In this document: positions 8,973-16,711 of the stretch, piece after piece
Position numbering within the stretch: the first letter of the stretch is position 1
How the letters are laid out: every line of letters starts with the position of its first letter
NCBI RefSeq assembly: GCF_000025865.1
Contig: NC_014002.1
Location: 930,001 to 994,000 of the forward strand
DNA: 64,000 nt
Reading direction: 5' to 3'
Source of the DNA: Methanohalophilus mahii DSM 5219
Lineage (GTDB): Archaea; Halobacteriota; Methanosarcinia; Methanosarcinales; Methanosarcinaceae
The notes under the pieces: generated by a model
Databases searched by the model: none
Seen by the model: the letters and a program-made list of their open reading frames with translations, nothing else
What the model was told of the DNA's origin: nothing
Program-made: the position numbers and the translations under genes

Positions 8973-10049
8973 ATGAAAAGTTACCAAGAACTTGCAGATT
9001 CATGTATTGAATGTAACAAATGTCTTGATGTATGTCCTGTTACAAAAGTTACGGGCAATGACTCTTTTACACCCCGGGCTAAAATATCCCTTCTTAACCG
9101 TATTGAGGAAGGAAAAGAACTTACAGAAGACGAAATGAACAATGTGTATCTTTCGACACGCTGTGGTGCCTGCGATGATGTCTGTCCCGTGGACATTCCA
9201 ATCACGGATATCATACAGAGGGAAAGACAACTGCTCGCAGAGCAGGGCAGGGAACCGGAGAAAACCGGAAAGATCTGTCAGAACATTCTGGTAAATAATG
9301 TGCCGGGACACATGGACGATGCTCATCGTTTTGACTGGATAACCAATAATCTGGAAATCGCTGAAAAGGCAGAAATTGCTTATATGGGTGGCTGCTGGGT
9401 ATCCTTTGCTCAGCCGGAGATTGCACGTTCAACGATACAATTACTGAATGCTGCAGATATCAGGCCTATGTTACTTGAAGAGGAAAAATGCTGTGGTCTT
9501 TTCCTGATTGACAATGGCCATCTGGATGAAGCTGCAGGACATGCACGTAAATATGTGGATTACATCGAATCACAGGGAGTAAAAAAACTGGTGGTCTCCT
9601 GCCCGGGATGTTATGAGGTCATCGGGAAAGAGTATGCAAAATTAGGCCGAAAACCGGAATTTGAAGTGGTATTTTCTCTTGACCTCTTCAGTGAGCTTGT
9701 CAGGGAAGGCAGATTGCAGCCACGTAAGACCACGGGTACGGTTTCTCTGAGGGATGCATGTCCCATGAGGAAAGAAAAGAATGTTCCCAGACAGTTGATT
9801 TCATCGATGGGATATTCCATAGAAGAACTGTTTGAAGGTACGGTTTGTTGTGGTGCACCTGCAGGTGTCAAACCCAATTTCCCGGAAATATCAGGTAAAA
9901 TAGCAAATCTAACCCTTGAAAACCTTCAGGAAGGCAACACACTGGTAAGTTACTGTCCCTTTTGCCAGTATCATCTGGACGGTGTTTCCGGAAAGCCAAA
10001 ACCAGTGATAAAAGATATCTCTACGTTGCTTGCAGAACAAACACTTTGA
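8973..10049 (+). CDS. HdrD-like (Fe-S) oxidoreductase with two CCG domains
   Basis: A 358-residue protein with the layout of HdrD and related succinate/lactate/glycerol dehydrogenase subunits. Two N-terminal ferredoxin motifs come first, followed by two Cys-rich CCG domains (CC near residues 174-175 with CPGC; CC near 290 with CPFC), which in Hdr hold the catalytic non-cubane clusters. The first ferredoxin motif is complete (Cys11, 14, 17, 21). The second has Ser61 where the first Cys is expected (then Cys64, 67, 71). It is probably cytoplasmic and may reduce a disulfide. No membrane HdrE is adjacent, so it is a paralogue rather than the main HdrDE. It is convergent with pyk. Confidence 0.75.
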   Translation: MKSYQELADSCIECNKCLDVCPVTKVTGNDSFTPRAKISLLNRIEEGKELTEDEMNNVYLSTRCGACDDVCPVDIPITDIIQRERQLLAEQGREPEKTGKICQNILVNNVPGHMDDAHRFDWITNNLEIAEKAEIAYMGGCWVSFAQPEIARSTIQLLNAADIRPMLLEEEKCCGLFLIDNGHLDEAAGHARKYVDYIESQGVKKLVVSCPGCYEVIGKEYAKLGRKPEFEVVFSLDLFSELVREGRLQPRKTTGTVSLRDACPMRKEKNVPRQLISSMGYSIEELFEGTVCCGAPAGVKPNFPEISGKIANLTLENLQEGNTLVSYCPFCQYHLDGVSGKPKPVIKDISTLLAEQTL

Positions 10050-10051
10050 AA

Positions 10052-11485
10052 TCATTCGATCTGCAAAATTTTCAGCATATTGGTACCTCCCGGTTTACCG
10101 GGAGACTGGCCTTCTGTGAAGACTATAAGATCGCCCTCTGATGCGATCTGATTTTCTTTCAGTAACCTGTTTGCGGTTTGTTCCCAGCTACCGCCTTTAT
10201 TCGGGGAATATATAGGATAAACCCCGTATGAAAGGGTAAGCGTTTCACATATTTCCTGCCTTCTGCTCATAGCGAATATCCAGCAATCGGGTTTAAGCCG
10301 GGAAATCCTGCGTGGAGTCTGGCCGGAAATGGTGGGTGTTACAGTGTGGTCTACTTTCAAACGCTTGATGGCCTGATAAACCTGCAGGGCAATAACATCA
10401 CTTACTGACATGGTAAGTTCATCGATGCCCTTTGTAAGCAACTCGGTCCCCCAGCCGGTTTCATTCCTCCATTTTTCGGTCCTTGAAGCGATTCCAGTCA
10501 TCATCAATACAGTTTCAATCGGGTATCTTCCTACTGCCGTTTCCCCGGAAAGCATCAGGGCATCTGTACCGTCAAGTATTGCATTTGACACATCAGTTGC
10601 CTCTGCACGTGTTGGGCGAATATTTTCTGTCATTGATTCAAGCATATGTGTTGCAGTAATGACAGGTTTGCCCCGCAGATTTGCCTTATGTATAATCTCT
10701 TTTTGCAAAACCGGCACTTGCTGGATCGGGGTTTCCACTCCCAGATCACCTCTTGCAAGCATTATGGCATCGGTATGATCAAGAATATCATCTATGTTTT
10801 TTACAGCTTCTTCCCTTTCTATTTTTGCCACGACATAAATGGACTCACCATGCTGCTGGGCAAATTGTCGCAGTTTTTCAATATCAGATGAATTTTCTAC
10901 AAACGAGAGACTGAATATGTTTATTCCTTCCTCAAGGGCAAACTTCATGAACCTCAGGTCGTCATCTGTCACAGCATCCAGAAATATCTTGGACCCTGGC
11001 AAATTTACCCCTTTGTGGGATGTGAGATAACCCCCGATTTCAACCTTGCATTCCACTCCTTTATCTGTATTTCCCAGGCATCGAAGCTGGATAAAACCGT
11101 CATTAAGAAATACATTGCTTCCCGGGCTCACACTTTCATAAAGCCTTTTGTAATTAACAGGTATGATGTTTTTCCCACCTTCTATATCCAGAGGAGTGAG
11201 ATAAACAGTATCTCCTTTTTCAAGGGTTAAAGGTTCATTTTCCAGATCGCCAACCCTTATTCTGGGACCTGGCAGATCGGCAAGTATGGCCACAGTTACT
11301 CCCAATTCAGTTGATAAACTACGGATCCTGTGAATAACTTCCCTGTGTTTTTCCAGATCACCATGAGAAAAATTAATCCTGGCTACATTCATCCCCTTAA
11401 GTATCAATTGCCTGAGTACGGGTTCGGGACTGGAGGCCGGTCCAATCGTGCATACAATTTTGGTACGGTGATCTGGTAGTTCCAT
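10052..11485 (-). CDS. pyk: Pyruvate kinase
   Basis: Pyruvate kinase, converting phosphoenolpyruvate and ADP to pyruvate and ATP. The 477-residue length is normal. Recognisable parts are the N-terminal TKIVCTIGPAS, NFSHG for substrate binding, the inserted B domain (about residues 70-165), the active-site helix MLARGDLGVE near residue 242 and TATHMLESM near 280, and a C-terminal allosteric domain. It is last in a minus-strand operon after the small W-C protein (34 bases) and the two-PP-loop fusion gene. Confidence 0.95.
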   Translation of the reverse strand: MELPDHRTKIVCTIGPASSPEPVLRQLILKGMNVARINFSHGDLEKHREVIHRIRSLSTELGVTVAILADLPGPRIRVGDLENEPLTLEKGDTVYLTPLDIEGGKNIIPVNYKRLYESVSPGSNVFLNDGFIQLRCLGNTDKGVECKVEIGGYLTSHKGVNLPGSKIFLDAVTDDDLRFMKFALEEGINIFSLSFVENSSDIEKLRQFAQQHGESIYVVAKIEREEAVKNIDDILDHTDAIMLARGDLGVETPIQQVPVLQKEIIHKANLRGKPVITATHMLESMTENIRPTRAEATDVSNAILDGTDALMLSGETAVGRYPIETVLMMTGIASRTEKWRNETGWGTELLTKGIDELTMSVSDVIALQVYQAIKRLKVDHTVTPTISGQTPRRISRLKPDCWIFAMSRRQEICETLTLSYGVYPIYSPNKGGSWEQTANRLLKENQIASEGDLIVFTEGQSPGKPGGTNMLKILQIE

Positions 11486-11519
11486 ATTTATACTCTTGTG
11501 TTTGTAAGAAGGTCAACTA

Positions 11520-11705
11520 TTACTCTTCTTTCTTTTTGGATGTGGTGGCCTTGCACCATTCTTTCATCTCGCGGTCAGCTTCTGTTGTTTCTTCTTCATT
11601 ACTGCTTACAAGTTCACACCAGTCATCTATTTCCTCTTCAGCAGTTTCCCCGGGCTCTTCTTCCTTTTTCTTAATAGGTTTTGGTTCATTTGATGGTGTA
11701 GGCAT
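11520..11705 (-). CDS. Small charged protein with two Trp-Cys repeats
   Basis: A 61-residue, highly charged protein rich in Glu and Lys. The start at ATG 11705 is chosen because GGGAGTGATT stands directly before it; an upstream TTG-type start would overlap the preceding gene. Two similar segments are visible, IDDWCELVSS and MKEWCKATTS, about 24 residues apart, each with an acidic lead and a Trp-Cys pair. The spacing could allow metal binding or disulfide bonding. It starts 4 bases after the asparagine synthase/Dph6 fusion gene and precedes pyk, so the three are probably co-transcribed. The family is not recognised. Confidence 0.6.
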   Translation of the reverse strand: MPTPSNEPKPIKKKEEEPGETAEEEIDDWCELVSSNEEETTEADREMKEWCKATTSKKKEE

Positions 11706-11709
11706 ATAA

Positions 11710-13782
11710 TCACTCCCTTTGCGGCTTGTCCTTTTGTACAAGTATAGTATCCTCTATATTAAGGCGTGCAGTATACTCATCGATATCTATGACAGTGCTC
11801 TTTTTTATTTCTATTCTTTTGGAGTATAAGGGACAGTCAAGAACGAAACTTTCAAATTCTCCACCTTCTCCGGCGATGTTCAGTCCGATTTTTTCATTCA
11901 GTTTTACCAGTTCATAGATCTCGTTTTTGGTAATTTCCTTGCCCAGCCACTTGCTGCTTAAACCATAGGCTGCAATGCTACTGAATAGAAAATGAAAATT
12001 TTCTTCCATTAATTTGTACATTTCTTCTTCCTGATCCATGTGCCAGAGGGGTGAATATACATGCATCCCAAGTTCTGAGCAGATATTTTCGATTCGCTCT
12101 TTCTGGTAAGTTGAATACAGGGCACCGGTTACAACTCCTTCGATCCCGTATTCTTTTTTTGCCCTTTCGATTGCTTTTTTCAAGTCGCCAAGCTCAACTT
12201 CCTTTTCACCTGCGGTTTCCTGTTCCAGAAGGGGGATTCCCATGGCCTGGGATTGCAGGGATGCCATATTGATATTGGGCGTATGGAACATATAGGAATC
12301 CGGATTCTTGCTTTTAACTGTGATCAGGCATTCGATCGGATAACCTGCCTCTTTCATTTTGTACATTGCGAAGTGACAATCTTTTCCTGAACTGAACAGT
12401 ACTCCCAGTTTGGGTTTGTAGTTTTTTTCCATGCTCTTCAGATAATCCGTTTTATTTTTATAACCAGCTCGTTTTGCCAGTTTTTCAATAGCCCTGTCAA
12501 ACTTACTCCCATACTGGGCCGCCTTTTTACCCCTGAATGCAAACTGTGCAGGAATTCCAGATATTTCAGCCACCTGGCGCAGTATCATCTTATTGCCCTT
12601 TTCATTAAGCTTAAGGGTAGCAGGAATCCCCAGGGCATATTCTGCAACATGCCTGTTCAGGAAGGGGGAGCGTAAGTCCAGTTGCAATTCGGATACAATC
12701 AGCCCGTCCCTGTACGTATCTTCCAGATGGATATTTAAGGCATCCTTCAGGCATTCATTGTTCAGGTCAGTTGCTCTTTTGTGCCTGTTATAGCCACCGA
12801 AAATTTCATCTGCCCCGCTACCTGTAAAAAGAACGTTGATCCCGTCCTCTTTTGCTGCCCTGGATGCTATATAAGTCGGCAGGGCAACCCCAACCATGGG
12901 TACGCTTGTAGTTTCTATCAGAGGAATGAGTTTTCTAAGTATTTCTTCTGTATCTTCAAGGGATGTTTCAATAACTTTCAGAGGTAACTCCAGCTCTTTT
13001 GCTATTTTTAGGGCATGCTGCACATCGGCTGCTTGTACCTCACTTTCAAGTCCTGCTACATAGCAACAAATATCTTGCTTGCTATATTTTTTACACAGCA
13101 TGCTTACAAGTGTGGAATCCACACCTCCTGAAAACAAAATTCCTATCTTGGAAGAAGGAAGACACCTGTTGACAGAATCCCCAAGCAGACGATATAACTG
13201 GTCTATGATTTCATCAGGTTGTTTTGTTGCAGGTTCAGCTGATGGTTTCAGTTTACAGTCAATGTATGTATCTAATTTCCCTTCTTCTGTATCATAGCTA
13301 AGGGTACTTCGGGGGTCAACCTTCTCAATATTATAGTAACCAGCCATTTCAAGATATTTCTTTTCGGATGCAACAGCAAAGCCATCTTCTGTGGAATACC
13401 AGAGAGATTTCACTCCTAACAGATCAGTTCCACAGGTAATCCACCTGTTGTTTCTTGTTATAAAAGCAAAACCACCAATTAAGTTTTCCTTAAAATCTTC
13501 GAGAAACGCTGTATCTTGCAGTCTCCCTTTTTTATCTCTCAGGAGAGTATTCAGTTTTTCTGCAAAATCATGAGATTTGATTTCACATAAACCGCTATCT
13601 ATAATTGTTGTAGTTGATTTCTTATTTCCGTTGGTATTGGATTTTCCATTTATTTCCATTAATAAATGATTTGCAGTGGAAATTATAATTTCAGTTTGCC
13701 CTTTCCCAATTTTTTCAATGATGTTATTTTTTGTTGCAATACTCATATGAGGATTGAATATTGAAATTAGCTTTTGCATCAT
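11710..13782 (-). CDS. Fusion of asparagine synthase-like and diphthine-ammonia ligase (Dph6)-like domains
   Basis: A 690-residue protein with two ATP-pyrophosphatase PP-loops. Residues 1-180 resemble the Ntn glutaminase half of AsnB but lack Cys at position 2, so glutamine hydrolysis is unlikely. Residues 190-440 are the synthetase half, with SGGVDS at 218-223 and GSGADEIFGGY near 321. Residues 457-690 match the Dph6/MJ0570 family, with SSGKDC at 464-469 and the family motif GEGGEFES near 650. Dph6 makes the final amide of diphthamide on elongation factor 2 from ammonium. The first half could supply or use an amide, but its substrate is unknown. It leads an operon with the W-C protein and pyk. 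Confidence 0.8.
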   Translation of the reverse strand: MMQKLISIFNPHMSIATKNNIIEKIGKGQTEIIISTANHLLMEINGKSNTNGNKKSTTTIIDSGLCEIKSHDFAEKLNTLLRDKKGRLQDTAFLEDFKENLIGGFAFITRNNRWITCGTDLLGVKSLWYSTEDGFAVASEKKYLEMAGYYNIEKVDPRSTLSYDTEEGKLDTYIDCKLKPSAEPATKQPDEIIDQLYRLLGDSVNRCLPSSKIGILFSGGVDSTLVSMLCKKYSKQDICCYVAGLESEVQAADVQHALKIAKELELPLKVIETSLEDTEEILRKLIPLIETTSVPMVGVALPTYIASRAAKEDGINVLFTGSGADEIFGGYNRHKRATDLNNECLKDALNIHLEDTYRDGLIVSELQLDLRSPFLNRHVAEYALGIPATLKLNEKGNKMILRQVAEISGIPAQFAFRGKKAAQYGSKFDRAIEKLAKRAGYKNKTDYLKSMEKNYKPKLGVLFSSGKDCHFAMYKMKEAGYPIECLITVKSKNPDSYMFHTPNINMASLQSQAMGIPLLEQETAGEKEVELGDLKKAIERAKKEYGIEGVVTGALYSTYQKERIENICSELGMHVYSPLWHMDQEEEMYKLMEENFHFLFSSIAAYGLSSKWLGKEITKNEIYELVKLNEKIGLNIAGEGGEFESFVLDCPLYSKRIEIKKSTVIDIDEYTARLNIEDTILVQKDKPQRE

Positions 13783-14012
13783 GTGAATTAATACCTGCCA
13801 CTTATTATTTCTTGTCCATCCAGTTGGTAAACATTGTCATTGTTTATCGTGGACTTTGTTTTGTATTTTGTTACAGGTCCAAACAGTTTCTTCTCCAATT
13901 ATTTATATACTTCTTCTAACAAATGAAATCTACAGAGACAATAAACCGCAATCAAATATGTTTGCAGAATTTTGAGACTCTAAATGTGATACCTGTATGG
14001 GAGTGTTCAAAA

Positions 14013-14837
14013 ATGGAATATATTATTTTTACTGATCTTGACGGCACTTTAATCGATCGTGATAGCTATTCATATGAAGCTGCCCTTCCTGCAATAAAAT
14101 TGATTGATCAGAAGAATATCCCTCTGATTTTCTGTACCAGTAAGACCCGCGCTGAAATAGAAGTTTATGTCAAAGAATTAAATATTCATCATCCCTTTAT
14201 TTCTGAGAATGGTGGGGCTATTTTTATCCCTCGTGGTTATTTCAATGTGGACTTTGAGTATACAAGAGAAAACGGGGATTATGAAATAATTGAACTTGGA
14301 ACCCGCTATGAAGAGCTTCGCAGGGTACTTTCAATTATTCGGGATCGTACCTCTCTTCCTATTACTGGTTTTGGTGATATGAACGCTGAAGAGGTAAGTA
14401 AGGATACGGGTCTTGACATAGAATCCGCAACCCTTGCCAAAAGCAGGGAATATGATGAAGCGTTTAAAATGGAAGACGATGCAGGAACAGAACTGCTCAA
14501 AGAGCACATTCTTGCACAGGGGTTGAATTTCACCAGAGGCGGAAGATACTGGCATTTGATGGGAGATAATGATAAAGGAATGGCAGTTTCGATCCTGACT
14601 GAATTATACAGGAAAATTCATCCCTCTGTGGTAAGTGTGGGACTGGGGGATAGCCAGAACGACCTGCCCATGTTACAGACAGTGGATGTGGCTTTCCTTG
14701 TCCAGAAACCTGGCGAAAGGCATGATCCAACTATTGAAGATGATGATATAAACAGGGTTGACGGCATAGGACCCGAGGGATGGAACCGTGCAATTCTTAA
14801 ATTAATCGGATCTAATGAGAGCAGAGATACAGTTTGA
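14013..14837 (+). CDS. HAD-family mannosyl/glucosyl-3-phosphoglycerate phosphatase
   Basis: A 274-residue HAD-IIB phosphatase. Catalytic aspartates are in DLDGTLID (Asp8, Asp10). Motif II is FCTSKTRAEI and motif IV is GLGDSQNDLPML near residue 210. The strings SENGGAIFIP and TSKTR are typical of MpgP, which dephosphorylates mannosyl-3-phosphoglycerate. The related GpgP of Methanococcoides burtonii acts on the glucosyl compound to make the compatible solute glucosylglycerate. The start at 14013 is chosen for GGGAGTG upstream; the frame is open 30 codons further back. It leads a three-gene plus-strand cluster. No synthase gene is adjacent. Confidence 0.8.
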   Translation: MEYIIFTDLDGTLIDRDSYSYEAALPAIKLIDQKNIPLIFCTSKTRAEIEVYVKELNIHHPFISENGGAIFIPRGYFNVDFEYTRENGDYEIIELGTRYEELRRVLSIIRDRTSLPITGFGDMNAEEVSKDTGLDIESATLAKSREYDEAFKMEDDAGTELLKEHILAQGLNFTRGGRYWHLMGDNDKGMAVSILTELYRKIHPSVVSVGLGDSQNDLPMLQTVDVAFLVQKPGERHDPTIEDDDINRVDGIGPEGWNRAILKLIGSNESRDTV

Positions 14838-14860
14838 TCTTAAAATAAGGGGGAATTATT

Positions 14861-15391
14861 GTGATACGACTTGAAAATATGCTACCCAAGGCTTTTCTTG
14901 TAGGCATAATCGAAATGGTGGATATGGTAGGGCCGGAAAAGACTTACCACTGGATTGAATCCATTGGTTATAGGCTTGCTGAGATTGAAGGTCCCGGATT
15001 TGAGGGCGCAAGGGATGACAATATAAACTATTTACCTGTATGTCCGTTTGGCAATGATCTTGTCGAGTTTATAGAAATATATGGGGAAAGGCCAGAAGAA
15101 TACCAGCAACTAATTGATTATGTAAAGGATCAGAAACAACAATCTGAAGAGGGATGGAACTATCCTGCGCTTTCCAGTGCCCTGGGGATATTGCATTACA
15201 GCTACAGTAGAAAACGTGCGGAGCTGGCAGGTGCCAAACTCCTTAATCTGGGTAGTAAATCACCTGTAAGTAAAGCAAAAGAATATAATGAACAGGCCAT
15301 TGAAAGGTCCGGTATCTCAAAGGATGAAGTTTCCGGCTATCTTGATAAATCATTTTCCGTATTTAAAATCGAATATCCTGAAGAGGAGTGA
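14861..15391 (+). CDS. Conserved-looking hypothetical protein, 176 aa
   Basis: A soluble acidic 176-residue protein that I do not recognise. It starts at GTG 14861 behind a strong AAGGGGG. The body is rich in helix-forming residues, with aromatic and Pro-containing turns (YLPVCPFGND near residue 53). It sits between the HAD phosphatase (23 bases) and the glycosidase-like gene, its stop directly before the next ribosome binding site, so the three are almost surely one transcript and probably share a carbohydrate-related task. Confidence 0.7.
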   Translation: MIRLENMLPKAFLVGIIEMVDMVGPEKTYHWIESIGYRLAEIEGPGFEGARDDNINYLPVCPFGNDLVEFIEIYGERPEEYQQLIDYVKDQKQQSEEGWNYPALSSALGILHYSYSRKRAELAGAKLLNLGSKSPVSKAKEYNEQAIERSGISKDEVSGYLDKSFSVFKIEYPEEE

Positions 15392-15396
15392 TCCTA

Positions 15397-16620
15397 TTGA
15401 ATTATCTGGAAGCCCACAGGCTTTATGAAAACAGTGTCAAGATTCTACGTAAAAATCAGCATGAAAAGGGTGGATTCTATGCAAGTCCTCCCGGTACAAG
15501 ATATCCTTTCATCTATCCCAGGGATCATTCGATGGATATCCTTGGTGCAATAGATGCTGATCTTATGGACCAGGCCCGCAAAGGGCTCGAATTTATGTTG
15601 AATGCCCAAAAACCTCTGGGTGAATTTTCCCAGAGGTATGATATAGACGGTAATGATGCAAGTTATAAGGATTTGCAGATAGACGGAAACGGTCTTGTCC
15701 TTTATGCGCTTGGGAAGTATTTTGAGGCCACAGGTGGCTCATTTTTTGATAAGATGGCTGATAAGAAGTTCATCGAAGAATACTGGCATGTTGTAGAAAA
15801 AGCAGTCGGTTTTATCCTGATGAATAAAAACGAAGAAGTTGATCTTATCCATACAGTTAACAGCATTCATGAATATCCGGCTTATGAGCATGGTTTTGAG
15901 ATTTATGCCAATTGTGCATGCTGTGCAGGTGTACTGGAAGCCGTGAAGATGGGTGAGGCTCTGGGCAAGGACGTCTCAAATTGGAAGGAAGAAGGAGGAA
16001 AGATCAGGAACGCCATCATGACACGTCTCTACACTCCCCGCAGGCGTTCCTTTATAAAATGTATCCGTGTGAAGGATAAGAGCAGTAACCCAATAGGTTA
16101 TGATGCATTTGCCTCCAGTGTTATTGATGTGGATGCTGTGGAATATGCACCTGCCTATTTCGGCCTCCTCCCGGATTCGGATATTAAGATAAAATCTACA
16201 GTAAAAAGAATTCATGATAATTTATGGGACAAGGAAATCGGCGGCCTGAACCGTTACCCCGAACACTGGGACCGGAATAATGGTGGCTATGGTCCGTGGT
16301 GCCATTTTACCTGTGAACTTGCAAATCATTTCATCAACATTGATCAGAAAGAAATGGCGGAAATGTACCTGGGATGGGTAGTTGATATGGCTCATGAGTA
16401 CCAGTTACCTGAACATATTTCAACCATAGAACGGTTTGAGATGTGGCTGGAGGATTATACCAATGCCAAAATTCTCAGGGACAGCAAGATGAAGATGATA
16501 GAACATGTCCGTGCCCATCCCAAGTGGAATGATGGACTTGCGTATGTCACTATTCCGCTGATATGGCCTCATGCCGAATATATCCGGGCCTATAAAAATT
16601 ACATGAATAAGTACGGCTGA
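15397..16620 (+). CDS. Six-hairpin glycosidase-like protein (GH15-like)
   Basis: A 407-residue protein with the (alpha/alpha)6-barrel look of glucoamylase-type glycosidases: PFIYPRDHSMD near residue 36, QRYDIDGND and QIDGNGL near 75-95, and PEHWDRNNGGYGPWCHF near 285. Acidic residues in such motifs are candidates for the catalytic pair, but I cannot assign them. The start is TTG 15397, because GGAGTGATCC lies just before it; GTG 15388 is the alternative. In the context of an MpgP/GpgP-like phosphatase it may process a glycosylglycerate or a storage sugar. No signal peptide, so it is cytoplasmic. Confidence 0.65.
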   Translation: MNYLEAHRLYENSVKILRKNQHEKGGFYASPPGTRYPFIYPRDHSMDILGAIDADLMDQARKGLEFMLNAQKPLGEFSQRYDIDGNDASYKDLQIDGNGLVLYALGKYFEATGGSFFDKMADKKFIEEYWHVVEKAVGFILMNKNEEVDLIHTVNSIHEYPAYEHGFEIYANCACCAGVLEAVKMGEALGKDVSNWKEEGGKIRNAIMTRLYTPRRRSFIKCIRVKDKSSNPIGYDAFASSVIDVDAVEYAPAYFGLLPDSDIKIKSTVKRIHDNLWDKEIGGLNRYPEHWDRNNGGYGPWCHFTCELANHFINIDQKEMAEMYLGWVVDMAHEYQLPEHISTIERFEMWLEDYTNAKILRDSKMKMIEHVRAHPKWNDGLAYVTIPLIWPHAEYIRAYKNYMNKYG

Positions 16621-16635
16621 TCTTTTTTATTTCTG

Positions 16636-16679
16636 GCAATTTGCTGCGAAGCCGCAATTTATCGGCCCGCAGCAATTGC
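16636..16679. terminator. Long hairpin between convergent genes
   Basis: Arms GCAATTTGCTGCG (16636-16648) and CGCAGCAATTGC (16668-16679) pair over 12 base pairs with a single bulged T, and a short inner GCCG/CGGC stem lies in the loop. It falls between the ends of the glycosidase-like gene and rbcL, which converge. T-rich runs flank it on both sides, fitting a bidirectional terminator. Confidence 0.5.
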
Positions 16680-16711
16680 ACGCACAGGAAGCACTTTTCA
16701 ATTACATGATG

